DNA of 29,924 nucleotides from CAYTLW01 sp964438735. GTDB lineage: Bacteria > Myxococcota_A > UBA9042. Below are positions 1-8,153 of the stretch, piece by piece. Location of the stretch: assembly GCA_964438735.1 (NCBI GenBank), contig CAYTLW010000096.1, positions 1 to 29,924 of the forward strand. The letters are read 5' to 3'. The stretch's first letter is position 1; the number at the start of each line of letters is the position of its first letter. The notes under the pieces were generated by a model. The model worked only from the letters and a program-made list of their open reading frames with translations. It had not been told where the DNA came from and searched no databases. The position numbers and the translations under genes were made by a program.

Positions 1-609
1 TGCGACCTGGTGGTGGTCGGGCGGACGACCCAGGGCAAGGTCTATGACCTCAGCGAGCGGGCGTTCGGTGACGTGGCCTTGCAGGAACCGACTGAGTCCT
101 GGGCTTCATTCGTGGTCCGGGAGCGCACCATCGCGGCGGGTCTGCTCTCGCTCAACGCCGGGCCCTGGTGGGCCCTGGCCAAAGAAGTGCGCGTCGCCGC
201 GCGCCGGGATGCGAGCCTGCAGAAGTCGGTGGAGATGGTCCAGGTGGAGGGGTTGTCCCGTCGCCATCTGGCGCCGCGCGGCTTCCTGACTCAGCCGGAG
301 GTGGCGGACGACGGCCAAATGCGCGTGCTTGGCCCGCTGGATCCCTTGCTGTGGGATCGCGACCTGGTGCGTCACCTGTGGGATTTCGACTATGTCTGGG
401 AAGTCTACAAGCCCGCTTCCAAGCGACGCTGGGGCTACTACGTCTGCCCCCTGCTGCACCGAGGGCGCCTCGTTGGACGATTCGAGGCCCATCGCGAGGC
501 CGACGAGAGGGGAAACTCGAAGGTGGTGGTCGATCAGCTCTGGCCGGAGGCCGGCTTCGAGCCCGATGAGTTCGACGATTGCATCGACCGATTGGGCCAG
601 GCGCAGTAG
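1..609 (+). CDS. YcaQ-type winged-helix DNA glycosylase, 3' part (5' end outside window)
   Basis: The reading frame is open from the first base, so this is the C-terminal part (about 200 residues) of a longer protein. The strongest signature is the stretch reading LGPLDPLLWDRDLVRHL, followed by FDYVWEVYKPASKRRWGYY and then HRGRLVGRFEAH. This is the conserved C-terminal block of the YcaQ/HTH_42 winged-helix family (COG3214). Characterised members are DNA glycosylases that unhook interstrand cross-links or remove alkylated bases, acting on DNA in the cytoplasm. The catalytic N-terminal region (QxQ-type motif in the family) lies outside the window and cannot be checked. The gene ends 50 nt before the phosphatase gene on the same strand. 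Family assignment is firm; substrate is inference. Confidence 0.87.
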   Translation, partial: CDLVVVGRTTQGKVYDLSERAFGDVALQEPTESWASFVVRERTIAAGLLSLNAGPWWALAKEVRVAARRDASLQKSVEMVQVEGLSRRHLAPRGFLTQPEVADDGQMRVLGPLDPLLWDRDLVRHLWDFDYVWEVYKPASKRRWGYYVCPLLHRGRLVGRFEAHREADERGNSKVVVDQLWPEAGFEPDEFDDCIDRLGQAQ

Positions 610-625
610 CCGCGCCCGATGTTGG

Positions 626-653
626 TTGACACTGCGGTCACGGTCCGTAGTTT
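626..653 (+). promoter_or_regulatory. Candidate sigma-70 promoter giving a leaderless transcript
   Basis: A perfect -35 hexamer TTGACA (626-631) is followed after 16 bp by TAGTTT (648-653), a 3/6 match to the -10 consensus. A start site 6-8 nt downstream falls on or next to the ATG at 660. No Shine-Dalgarno sequence precedes that ATG, which fits a leaderless mRNA. Assigned by eye only. Confidence 0.4.
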
Positions 654-659
654 TCGACC

Positions 660-1130
660 ATGCAGATCTACCTCATTCGACACACGCACGCCTCTGAAGC
701 CCTCTCCGGCCGCGACGAACATCGGTACCTGACAGCCACAGGGCGAAGGGTGGCGCGTGCCGTCGGGCACAAGCTGGCAGTGGACAAAAGCGTGAGCCTC
801 GACGCGGTGTTCACCAGCCCCCTCGTCAGGGCAGTACAGACCGCCGAACTCGTCGCAGACGCCGTCGGCTACACTGGTGAGGTCACCGCGATGCCCGGCT
901 TGATGCCCGGCAGCCACCCCAGGGCGACGGCGCAGGCTATCGCGGCGCTGGGTGGGGCGGTCGCTGTGGTCGGCCATGAGCCCACCATCGGGGCATTGGG
1001 CGCGTACCTGGCGGGCAGCCCGGGTTTTCCGCCCTTTCGAAAGGGGCAGGTCTGCCTGATAGAGCGAGGTCAGCCGATGTGGACGTTGCTGCCGGATGTC
1101 CTGGAGTTCGAGCGGCTTCTGATCGGATAG
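660..1130 (+). CDS. sixA: SixA-type phosphohistidine phosphatase (histidine phosphatase superfamily)
   Basis: A 156-residue protein, the usual size for the short SixA branch of the histidine phosphatase (phosphoglycerate mutase-like) superfamily. The N-terminus IYLIRHTHA carries the catalytic RH motif (His8). SPLVRAVQTAE supplies the second conserved Arg (Arg56), and VVGHEPTIG supplies the second active-site His (His106). Escherichia coli SixA removes phosphate from His-containing phosphotransfer (HPt) domains or PTS proteins. Here the partner is unknown and no sensor kinase or HPt gene is nearby. There is no signal peptide, so it should act in the cytoplasm. The start ATG has no ribosome-binding site, but a promoter-like sequence sits directly upstream, suggesting leaderless translation. 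Confidence 0.87.
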   Translation: MQIYLIRHTHASEALSGRDEHRYLTATGRRVARAVGHKLAVDKSVSLDAVFTSPLVRAVQTAELVADAVGYTGEVTAMPGLMPGSHPRATAQAIAALGGAVAVVGHEPTIGALGAYLAGSPGFPPFRKGQVCLIERGQPMWTLLPDVLEFERLLIG

Positions 1131-1141
1131 GAAGGACATAG

Positions 1142-1213
1142 ATGGCGAGCACCGTTCGATGCCAGGGAGCCAGCGAGACCAACTGGTCGCGTTTGCGGCA
1201 GGTCCGGCGATGA
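1142..1213 (+). CDS. Possible 23-residue upstream ORF overlapping the start of the P460-like gene
   Basis: An ATG at 1142 preceded by AAGGA at 5-nt spacing opens a 23-codon frame. Its TGA (1211-1213) overlaps the ATG at 1210 as ATGA. The peptide (starting MASTVRCQGAS) resembles nothing I know. The good ribosome-binding site and the stop/start overlap suggest it may exist to couple translation to the downstream lipoprotein, whose own ribosome-binding site is weak. It could also be chance. Confidence 0.22.
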   Translation: MASTVRCQGASETNWSRLRQVRR

Positions 1214-1680
1214 CGAGCGCTCTCCGATCGGCATGGGCCTTGCCGCTGGTCTGCGCCCTTGCCTGCCTGGCGGGCTGCTATGACAACCAGCAGCCAATTG
1301 CGGCGGACGAACTCTGGCAACGCATTCACGAGCAGGGCTACCGCGATTTCGCCCACGCGCCAGGCTACGACAGCGGCCCCAAACCCACGTCGCCGGCCCA
1401 CGGCGATCTGGCCGACATCTACATCAACGACGTGGTCGTGAAGGCGCTCGACGATGACGGCCCGCTGACCGGGTGGCCATCCGGCTCGCTGATCGTCAAG
1501 GACGTCTTCGACGACGAGGGGCCCCTCACCTTTGTTGTGGTCATGGACAAGCAAAGCGACGGCTGGTTCTTCGCCGAGTACGATCCAGACGGCGACGCCC
1601 TGTTCTCCGGCCAACCCGATACCTGCTTGGGATGCCACAAACCCGCAAACGACCGGGTACTCGCGTTCTCATTGCCCTGA
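1210..1680 (+). CDS. Cytochrome P460-like c-type haem lipoprotein
   Basis: 156 residues from the ATG at 1210. An earlier in-frame ATG at 1159 would put about 17 residues before the signal peptide and is less likely. The N-terminus is a lipoprotein signal ending in the lipobox LAGC (lipidated Cys23). Residues about 30-156 follow the cytochrome P460-like pattern: an early W..IHEQGYRDFAHAPGY segment, a HGD segment, GWPSGSLIVKDVFDD, a region of the type MDKQSDGWFFAEYDPDG, and a single haem-binding CLGCH (Cys139, Cys142, His143) near the C-terminus. Family members are periplasmic or membrane-anchored haem proteins. Some oxidise hydroxylamine using a Lys-haem cross-link, many are of unknown function. 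I infer a membrane-anchored redox role; substrate unknown. Confidence 0.8.
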   Translation: MTSALRSAWALPLVCALACLAGCYDNQQPIAADELWQRIHEQGYRDFAHAPGYDSGPKPTSPAHGDLADIYINDVVVKALDDDGPLTGWPSGSLIVKDVFDDEGPLTFVVVMDKQSDGWFFAEYDPDGDALFSGQPDTCLGCHKPANDRVLAFSLP

Positions 1681-1871
1681 GTTCTGTGCGACGAGCGGGC
1701 AGACGAATGCGGCCCCGAAACCCCACTTCGAGATGACCACGGCGGAGCGCGAAGGCGACCGCTACCGGGCCGGATCTGTTTGCACACGCACCCTCCATGC
1801 GGTAGACCACGCGCCCCACCAAGACAGATGACCCGCTGGCGCACAGCTCCAGACCGCATCCAGGATCGTTG

Positions 1872-3575
1872 ATGAGCCAGACGAAGTGGCAGACTTCCCC
1901 AGATCACGACAACAAAGGCTGGCCGCCCGGAGTGCCCTACATCGTCGGCAACGAGATGTGCGAGCGCTTCTCGTACTACGGCATGCGGGCCATCCTCACC
2001 GTGCACCTGGTCAGCCTCTATCAGCTGACCGGCGCGGCTGAGGACATCGCCAAAGATCAAGCGACCGCCGCCTACCACCTCTTCGCGGGCGCCGTGTACG
2101 CCTTCCCCATGCTCGGCGCGATCCTCGCCGACCGCTTCTGGGGCAAGTACCGCACGATCCTGTGGCTGTCGCTGATGTACTGCATCGGCCACGGCGTTCT
2201 GGCGGTGGCGGACATCCCGGCCGACCCTGAGACGCGACTGTTGCTCGTTGGTATCGGCCTGGGTTGCATCGCCATCGGCGCCGGGGGCATCAAACCCTGT
2301 GTCTCGGCCAACGTGGGAGACCAGTTCGGTCGCGGCAACTGGACCAAGGTCCAGACGATCTACCAGATCTTCTATTTCTCCATCAATTTTGGATCGTTCT
2401 TCGCGACCTTGCTGATCCCGTGGATCCGCGGCGACGGCACGCAGCTGTGGCGCACGTCGCTCGCGTTCGGCGTACCCGGTGTGCTCATGGCCATCGCGAC
2501 CTTCTTCTTCTGGCTCGGCCGCCACAAGTTCGTTCACGTACCCCCGAGCCCGGGCGGACGGCTGGGCAAGCTCGACACCTACGCTGGCAGCCTGTTGTTC
2601 CTGTCCATCGGCCACCTCTTCGCCACACCGGCGGCCTGGGGTTGGGGCGTGCGCGGCGCCATCAGCCTGGTCTTCCTGATCGCCGGCGTGGCGGTGTTCC
2701 GGTATCGCCAGAAGGTCGAGCAGGACGACGGCTTCCTGGCCATCGTGCTGTACAACCTGATGGCCAAGGTGACCGGCACGGGCAACGAAACCGCGACCGC
2801 GGGCAAAGAGTCCACCGACGCCGACGCCGACAGCCCGCTGGTCAAGAGCCAGTTCTGGGCCGACTTCTGGGCGCCAGCCATCCGCAAGTTCGGCATCGCC
2901 GCCACCGAGGGCCCCTACGCGGTCTTCAAGGTGTGCACAATCTTTATCTTCATCCCCGTCTTCTGGGCCATCTTCGACCAGCATGGCAGCACCTGGATCC
3001 TGCAGGCCCAGTCCATGGACACCTCGCTCTTCGGCATCGAGGTCAAGCCCGAGCAGATCGCAGCGTGGAACCCGCTGATGGTCATGATCCTGATCCCCGT
3101 GATGAGCGTCGTGTACCGGATCTCCGGCAAGTTCGGCTTCGAGATGTACCCGCTGCGGCGCATGGTCATCGGCCTGTTCATGGCCGGCGGTTCCTTTGCC
3201 ATCGCCGCCATCGCGCAGCAGATGATCGATACCCAGGGCCCAGGAGTGGTCACCGTCTGGTGGCAGGTGCTGGCCTACCTGGTGCTGACCACCAGCGAGG
3301 TCCTGGTCTCCATCACCGCGCTCGAGTTCGCCTACACCCAGGCGCCCAAACGCATGAAGTCGGTCGTCATGGGCCTGTTCCTGTTGACCGTGACCCTGGG
3401 CAACGCCTTCGTATCGGCGCTGACCAGCGCCAAAGAGGCCATCGCCTCCATCAGCGGCAGCGAGTTCGGTCAGGCCGAGTTCTTCTGGTTCTTCTGCTGG
3501 GCCGCGGTCATCGTCGGCGCGCTGATGGCGGTCCGTACGCGCTTCTACGTGCAGCGGGACTACACTCAGGATTGA
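1872..3575 (+). CDS. Proton-dependent oligopeptide transporter (POT/PTR family, MFS)
   Basis: 567 residues with many hydrophobic segments, the size of bacterial POT transporters. The diagnostic first-helix motif ExxERFxYYG is present as E28-M-C-E31-R32-F33-S-Y35-Y36-G37. In known POTs these Glu and Arg residues couple proton movement to uptake of di- and tripeptides. The segment QIFYFSINFGSFFATLLIP matches the second PTR signature region (FYxxINxG). A polar loop at roughly residues 300-325 separates the two six-helix halves. The ATG at 1872 is chosen over the TTG at 1869 because the family usually begins close to this point. It lies 191 nt after the P460-like gene, so it probably has its own promoter, and it converges on the TPR-methyltransferase gene with only 52 bp between. 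Peptide uptake at the inner membrane is the expected role. Confidence 0.94.
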   Translation: MSQTKWQTSPDHDNKGWPPGVPYIVGNEMCERFSYYGMRAILTVHLVSLYQLTGAAEDIAKDQATAAYHLFAGAVYAFPMLGAILADRFWGKYRTILWLSLMYCIGHGVLAVADIPADPETRLLLVGIGLGCIAIGAGGIKPCVSANVGDQFGRGNWTKVQTIYQIFYFSINFGSFFATLLIPWIRGDGTQLWRTSLAFGVPGVLMAIATFFFWLGRHKFVHVPPSPGGRLGKLDTYAGSLLFLSIGHLFATPAAWGWGVRGAISLVFLIAGVAVFRYRQKVEQDDGFLAIVLYNLMAKVTGTGNETATAGKESTDADADSPLVKSQFWADFWAPAIRKFGIAATEGPYAVFKVCTIFIFIPVFWAIFDQHGSTWILQAQSMDTSLFGIEVKPEQIAAWNPLMVMILIPVMSVVYRISGKFGFEMYPLRRMVIGLFMAGGSFAIAAIAQQMIDTQGPGVVTVWWQVLAYLVLTTSEVLVSITALEFAYTQAPKRMKSVVMGLFLLTVTLGNAFVSALTSAKEAIASISGSEFGQAEFFWFFCWAAVIVGALMAVRTRFYVQRDYTQD

Positions 3576-3627
3576 GTTCGGTCATCGTGGGCGGCCCCTG
3601 CTTCCCCTGGCCCCGTGTCCACACTGT

Positions 3628-4950
3628 TCAGAGGACCGGAGCCGAACGCCGCAAGACAAGGACCACCTGCCACACCGGCTCGCCGCGATCGGTGCGCCCG
3701 ACCACCTCGTCGGCCTGCAGCACCTCGAAACCGCAGCCGTCGGCCAGGTCCCGGATGCACGACTCGCTGTGGGCGTATCGCCCGCTCTCCAGCAGCGACC
3801 ACCCGGGCCCGTCGAAGCGCTCCACCGAGAATGCGAACAGCCCCTCTGGCATCAGCGCTCCGGCCACCGCGTCGAAGATCGGAGCCAGATTACCCATGTA
3901 GGGGAATACATCGCCCGCAATCGCCAGGTCGAATTCACCGGCGTGCGCCGCGAGCACCTCGCTCATCTCGCCGAGATGCACCGCGTCATACATGCCGCGA
4001 CGCACGGCGTGGTCGAGCATCTTTGGCGCGCTGTCGATGCCCTCCAGCCGGCCGCACCACGGCTCGAAAGCCGCTCCGCACAGCCCCGTGCCGCAGCCCA
4101 GGTCCACAACACGTAGCGCCGATTCCGGCGCCCCAAGCAGCGGCGCAACGACCTGTAACAGCAATTCGGGAATGCGGTAGCCGAGCCCCTGGAGCAGGTG
4201 CCGGTCAAAGTGGTCGGCATATCCATCGAACAGACCCCGCACATAACCCTCGGGTGGCGCCTCTGGCTGCTCACCGCGAAGTACACACTGCAAGTAGCGC
4301 GCCCCTGGACGCGAAGCATCGGCAGCCAGCGCGCGGGCCAATGCGTCCGCGGCCGGTTGCTCGTCGCCCGTCTCCATGTAGAGCGCGCCGAGCGTCTCGT
4401 TCACCGACGCGTCGTCCGGCACGAAAGTTCGAGCTTTCTCCAGGATGCGCAATGCGTCGCCGATGTGCCCGAGGCTGTAGACCGTCGCGCCCAGCTGCAA
4501 CCAGCCGCGCACAAGGCGCTGGTCGCATTGAACCGAGCGCTCGTAGGCGTCACGAGCCGCCTCAAGGTCTCCCCGCTCGACTTGTACATTACCAAGGTTG
4601 CAGTAGATTCTGGCGGCATCGGGCCGTATCGCCAGGGCCTTCTCCAGGTGCTGAACGGCCTCATCGAGGCGTCGGAGTTCGCGCAGGCACGAGGCCAGGT
4701 TGGCGTGCGCCTCGGCGTAGTCGGTTTTCAGCTCCAGCGCGCGCCCGCAGGCCAGCACGGCGGCGTCGAGTTGACCGCCTCGCTTCAGGGCGCTGCCGCG
4801 GTTGTTGTGCAGCGCAGCCTCGTCTGGATGGGACGCGATCAGGTCATCGAAGATGCGCAACGCGTCGTCGAAACGGCCCTGCCGTATGGCGACGATGCCG
4901 CGGTCATTGGCCTGGGCGACCCGCTCTGGGAGCCCTTGTGAAGCTCCCAC
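3628..4950 (-). CDS. TPR-repeat/class I methyltransferase fusion (COG4976 type)
   Basis: 440 residues. The N-terminal half (about 10-215) is a run of tetratricopeptide repeats with the usual A..N.G....G....A pattern, for example AEAHANLASCLRELRRLDEA. Then comes the linker FDGYADHFDRHLLQGLGYRI, characteristic of COG4976 TPR methyltransferases, and a Rossmann fold with SAM motif I VVDLGCGTGLCG. The GTG at 4950 is taken as the start. It lies 1 nt after the stop of the upstream methyltransferase and has an AGGA at 5-nt spacing inside that gene's last codons, so the two are translationally coupled. Starts further upstream would read backwards into the preceding gene in a frame that does not look like protein. 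The substrate is unknown; the TPR part probably holds a protein partner. Confidence 0.86.
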   Translation of the reverse strand: MGASQGLPERVAQANDRGIVAIRQGRFDDALRIFDDLIASHPDEAALHNNRGSALKRGGQLDAAVLACGRALELKTDYAEAHANLASCLRELRRLDEAVQHLEKALAIRPDAARIYCNLGNVQVERGDLEAARDAYERSVQCDQRLVRGWLQLGATVYSLGHIGDALRILEKARTFVPDDASVNETLGALYMETGDEQPAADALARALAADASRPGARYLQCVLRGEQPEAPPEGYVRGLFDGYADHFDRHLLQGLGYRIPELLLQVVAPLLGAPESALRVVDLGCGTGLCGAAFEPWCGRLEGIDSAPKMLDHAVRRGMYDAVHLGEMSEVLAAHAGEFDLAIAGDVFPYMGNLAPIFDAVAGALMPEGLFAFSVERFDGPGWSLLESGRYAHSESCIRDLADGCGFEVLQADEVVGRTDRGEPVWQVVLVLRRSAPVL

Positions 4951-4951
4951 C

Positions 4952-5794
4952 CTATTTCCTCGCCAACACGCAGACATAGGTCGTGGTGCCATCGGCGAGC
5001 TTGCGATAGTTCGCCGAGCCCTCGATGGCCGCCCAGTTGAAGATCTGTGCCTGCATCCGGCGCCCATAGGACTGCGTAAACGCCTCCGCTGCAGGCTTCG
5101 CCACCTCGCGCGAACGGAGCACATTCAAGGTGATGTCCTCGACATGCACGGGCGTCAATCCGCAGTCGCGTACATCCAGCCGAAAACGTCCCAGGTCGGG
5201 GGCGTCGATGATGTCGCCGTAGAGGAAGTGACCGCCGGGGCGCAGCACGCGAAAGACCTCGCGAAAGAACGCCAGCCGATCGGGATAACAATGAGAAGAC
5301 TCGACGTTGAGCACCGCGTCGAAGCTCCGTTCATCGAAGGGCAGGTTCTCCGCGTCGCCCGGGCGGAAGCTCAGACCGTCGATGTGCTTGTGGCGCTCGT
5401 TGCAGACGGCCGCGTTGGCTTCGGCCAGATCGATGCCCACCATGCTGGCCGGGCCGAGACGGGTCTTGACGAACGCCGCCCCACCGCCGCGCCCGCAGCC
5501 CACTTCGAGCACCTCCTTGTCGGTCAGATCCACCTGGCCGGCGATGTGGTGGTAGAGCTGAATCGACTGGCGATCCCGCTCCTGCTCCGCCGCCAACTCC
5601 AGACGTGGCAGGTCGGGGTCCAGCGGCGAGTAGCCCCAGTTGAAGAAGTCCAACTCCGCCAGCTTGCCGGCGCGCTCGGTCACCGCCAGGTTGTACATGG
5701 CCCGCCAGGCCAACCGTCGAATCGCGGGCAGCCGGCGGGTGGCGGCGATGGCTGGGCTGACGACGACCGAGGTGGCGTTCGAGAACAGTCCCAT
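4952..5794 (-). CDS. Class I SAM-dependent methyltransferase (methyltransferase 11 type)
   Basis: 280 residues. SAM motif I is VLEVGCGRGGG (about 95-105), then an acidic strand end at VGIDLAEANA, the motif PGDAENLPFDERSFDAVLNV, and the post-motif III segment FREVFRVLRPGGHFLYGD. The FFNWGY segment (about 50-55) before the SAM domain and the ESSHCYPD stretch recall the lipid and polyketide O-methyltransferase branch (for example mycobacterial phenolphthiotriol methyltransferase). A small-molecule or lipid substrate is therefore plausible, but this is inference. The start has a strong AGGAGG at 8-nt spacing. It is the first gene of a two-gene operon with the TPR-methyltransferase, and is divergent from the lipoprotein gene at 5969 across about 174 bp that should hold both promoters. 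Confidence 0.88.
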   Translation of the reverse strand: MGLFSNATSVVVSPAIAATRRLPAIRRLAWRAMYNLAVTERAGKLAELDFFNWGYSPLDPDLPRLELAAEQERDRQSIQLYHHIAGQVDLTDKEVLEVGCGRGGGAAFVKTRLGPASMVGIDLAEANAAVCNERHKHIDGLSFRPGDAENLPFDERSFDAVLNVESSHCYPDRLAFFREVFRVLRPGGHFLYGDIIDAPDLGRFRLDVRDCGLTPVHVEDITLNVLRSREVAKPAAEAFTQSYGRRMQAQIFNWAAIEGSANYRKLADGTTTYVCVLARK

Positions 5795-5968
5795 GGCTGG
5801 AGCCTCCTGAAATCACTGATTCATGGCACGCCTGGCGCAGGGCGGGCGCGCGATTCGCTGTGGGTGTATCACAACATGCGGTTGCGGATATGGCCGGCAC
5901 CCGTGTCCAAGGAGTATACCCCGACGCACGGGGCGCCCATCGAGAGCCCGGCAGCAGAAGGAAGAAGC

Positions 5969-7066
5969 ATGAACCCAGTCAAATACCCAGCAGCCATCGC
6001 TTGCCTCGCAATCTGCCTGGTCGCGGCTGCCTGTTCGACGTCGTCCGAGGTCGAGGGGCCGGCGACCAATACGACCGATACCGGTCAGGATGCGGCAGCG
6101 CAGGACGCGGTGCAGCAGGACGATGTGCAGCAGGACGCCGGCGAATCCGGTGCGGACACGGCCAGCACCAAGGACGACAAGTTCAGCTTCTTCGTCACCA
6201 GCATCGAGACCATGCGCAAGCTCTCCGGCAGCCAGCAGGGCTTCGGCGGCGACCTCGGCGGCCTGGCCGGCGCGGACGACATCTGCCAGAAGACCGCGGC
6301 GACCGTGGACGGTGGTCACAAGACCTGGCGCGCCTTCCTCAGCGTGACCAAAGGCCCGGACGGCAAGCCGGTGCACGCCATCGACCGCATCGGCAGCGGC
6401 CCCTGGTACGACCGCAACGGCCGGCTGGTGGCGAACAACATCGAAGACCTGCTCAAGCAACGTCCGGCGGGCGACCCGCAGAATACCGACGACCTGCCCA
6501 ACGAGATGGGCCAGGGTCAGAAGCAGTTCGGCGACAACCACGACGTGCTGACCGGCAGCAACGACAAGGGCCAGCTCAACAGCACCGATCCGGCCAGCAC
6601 CTGCCAGGATTGGACCAGCAAGGTGGGGCCGGGTTCGGCCAAGAAGGTCATGGCCGGGCACTCCTGGCCACGCGAAGAGAAAGGCGGCACCGGCGGCACC
6701 GGCGGACCGGGTGGTGGACCTGGCGGTGGCCCCGGCGGCAAGGGCCCACCGCCAGCGGCGTTCAATGTGTGCAAGGGCAAGGCCAGCGGAGACGCCTGCT
6801 CGTTCAAGGGCAAGGGCGGCCAGATCAGCGGCGATTGCGGCAAGCCCCCGCAGGGCACCGAGCTGGTCTGCATTCCCGCGGGTGGCGGTCCAGGCGACGG
6901 CGGCGGCGGCGGTGGCGGCGACCCGGCCAACTGGATCATGGCCCACACCGTGCCCGGCTGCGCGCCCGGCGTTCAGCTGGAGCAGGTCGGCGGCGGGCAG
7001 GGCACCGATACCGTCGGCGGCGGTGGTGGATACGGCGGGATCTATTGCTTCGCGCTCACCCCTTGA
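5969..7066 (+). CDS. Lipoprotein with DUF1554/endostatin-like domain and Gly-rich linker
   Basis: 365 residues from an ATG preceded by AGAAGGAAG. A signal peptide ends in VAAAC (Cys22), followed by a D/A/Q/T-rich linker to residue about 70. Residues about 72-230 start FSFFVTSIE and contain GGDLGGLAGADDICQ and KTWRAFLSV. This pattern, FFVTS...GDLGGLAGAD..CQ...TWRAFLS, recurs in Myxococcota and planctomycete surface proteins and resembles DUF1554, thought to have a C-type lectin/endostatin-like fold. That link is my recognition, not a computed match. A polyglycine/proline stretch (about 239-260, GGTGG and GGGP units) and a second Gly run split the domain. Cysteines in the C-terminal third (VCKGKA, DACSF, GDCGK, LVCIP, PGCAP, YCFAL) probably form disulfides. 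The expected location is the outer membrane or cell surface. Function unknown. Confidence 0.83.
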   Translation: MNPVKYPAAIACLAICLVAAACSTSSEVEGPATNTTDTGQDAAAQDAVQQDDVQQDAGESGADTASTKDDKFSFFVTSIETMRKLSGSQQGFGGDLGGLAGADDICQKTAATVDGGHKTWRAFLSVTKGPDGKPVHAIDRIGSGPWYDRNGRLVANNIEDLLKQRPAGDPQNTDDLPNEMGQGQKQFGDNHDVLTGSNDKGQLNSTDPASTCQDWTSKVGPGSAKKVMAGHSWPREEKGGTGGTGGPGGGPGGGPGGKGPPPAAFNVCKGKASGDACSFKGKGGQISGDCGKPPQGTELVCIPAGGGPGDGGGGGGGDPANWIMAHTVPGCAPGVQLEQVGGGQGTDTVGGGGGYGGIYCFALTP

Positions 7067-7090
7067 GTCGCATTCCGGCCAGGAGAACCC

Positions 7091-8149
7091 ATGAACCCGC
7101 ATCGTGCCGGCGCCTTGGCCTGCCTTATCGCGGTCATCGCGGTCGCTTCGGTGGCGTGCAGCGGCGCTGACGGTGATACGGGCAGCGCACCAGACGCCGC
7201 CACGGATGGCGGCCCTGACGGGGCGCCCGCCGCGGACGCCGCCGGCACCTCCGCAGACGCCCCGACGGTCACCAAGACCCTGACCTACGCGCCATGCAGC
7301 GAAGACAAACACGTCGGCGGCTTCCTCATCACCCTCGCCGAGAAGTTCACCGGCGTGGAGGGGCGGGTCTACGACGGCGTGGTGCCGCGCGACATCCCCG
7401 TCGTATTGCAGACCGAGGGCACGTGCCGCGTGATGCGTCTGCCGAGCCTGCTTTGCCTGCCGGGTTGCAAGCCGGGGCAGACCTGCAAGGGCGAAGACGG
7501 GGGCGGGAAGGGGACCTGCATCACCCATCCAGTGAGCCATCCGGTGGGTACGGTCACGGTGACGGGCCTCAAGGAAGAGCTCAGCATGACCGCCAAGTGG
7601 GGCAACAACTATATCAACCCGGGCTCCCTGCCTCATCCGGCGTTCGACGCCGGCGACGCCATCGCGCTCCAGGCGACCGGCGGGGATTACGAGGCCTTCA
7701 GCCTGGTGGGGCAGGGCGTCGAGGCCCTGCAAAAAGCCGCTGGCGGGACCCAGGTCGCGGTCGATACCGGCCAGCCGGTCCAGCTGAAGTGGCAAGCGCC
7801 GAGCGCCGCAGGGGCGGCTGACAGCCCCGTCCGGGTCCACATCGCCCTCAACCTGGACAACCACGGCACCTCGTCGGGGTGGATCGCCTGCGATGCCCCG
7901 GATACGGGCTCGTTCACCATCCCAGAAAAGCTGGTCAGCGCGCTCTATGGGCTGGGCGTGTCCGGCTTCCCCACGGTGACGTTGACCCGGCGCACGATCG
8001 ACTCGGCCGATATCACGCCAGGATGTGTGGAGTTGGTGGTCGCCTCTGTACTCGAGCTGAGCGCCAGCATCGCCGGCGTGACCTCGTGCACCGACGACAA
8101 GGCATGCCCGAAAGGCAAGACCTGCGGAGCGAACCTCACCTGTTCCTGA
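7091..8149 (+). CDS. Cys-rich lipoprotein, function unknown
   Basis: 352 residues, 24 nt after the previous lipoprotein gene and with AGGAGA before the ATG, so probably co-transcribed. Signal peptide with lipobox SVAC (Cys23), then a D/A/G/P-rich linker to about residue 58. The main part has a Cys cluster LLCLPGCKPGQTCKGEDGGG, a beta-rich middle (VGTVTVTGLKEELSM onward) and a C-terminal mini-domain SCTDDKACPKGKTC...TCS. That last element resembles the short disulfide knots common at the ends of Myxococcota lipoproteins. No catalytic motif is visible. The gene converges on the glycosidase-like gene with only 4 bp between the two stop codons. Confidence 0.82.
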   Translation: MNPHRAGALACLIAVIAVASVACSGADGDTGSAPDAATDGGPDGAPAADAAGTSADAPTVTKTLTYAPCSEDKHVGGFLITLAEKFTGVEGRVYDGVVPRDIPVVLQTEGTCRVMRLPSLLCLPGCKPGQTCKGEDGGGKGTCITHPVSHPVGTVTVTGLKEELSMTAKWGNNYINPGSLPHPAFDAGDAIALQATGGDYEAFSLVGQGVEALQKAAGGTQVAVDTGQPVQLKWQAPSAAGAADSPVRVHIALNLDNHGTSSGWIACDAPDTGSFTIPEKLVSALYGLGVSGFPTVTLTRRTIDSADITPGCVELVVASVLELSASIAGVTSCTDDKACPKGKTCGANLTCS

Positions 8150-8153
8150 AGAA

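Noticed and set aside
5824..5839. Sigma-54-like site TGGCACG-N4-GCGCA
   Set aside because: The -24 half is perfect but the -12 half matches only GCA, and it is about 130 nt from the gene. Too weak to annotate, but worth remembering in a genome of this type.
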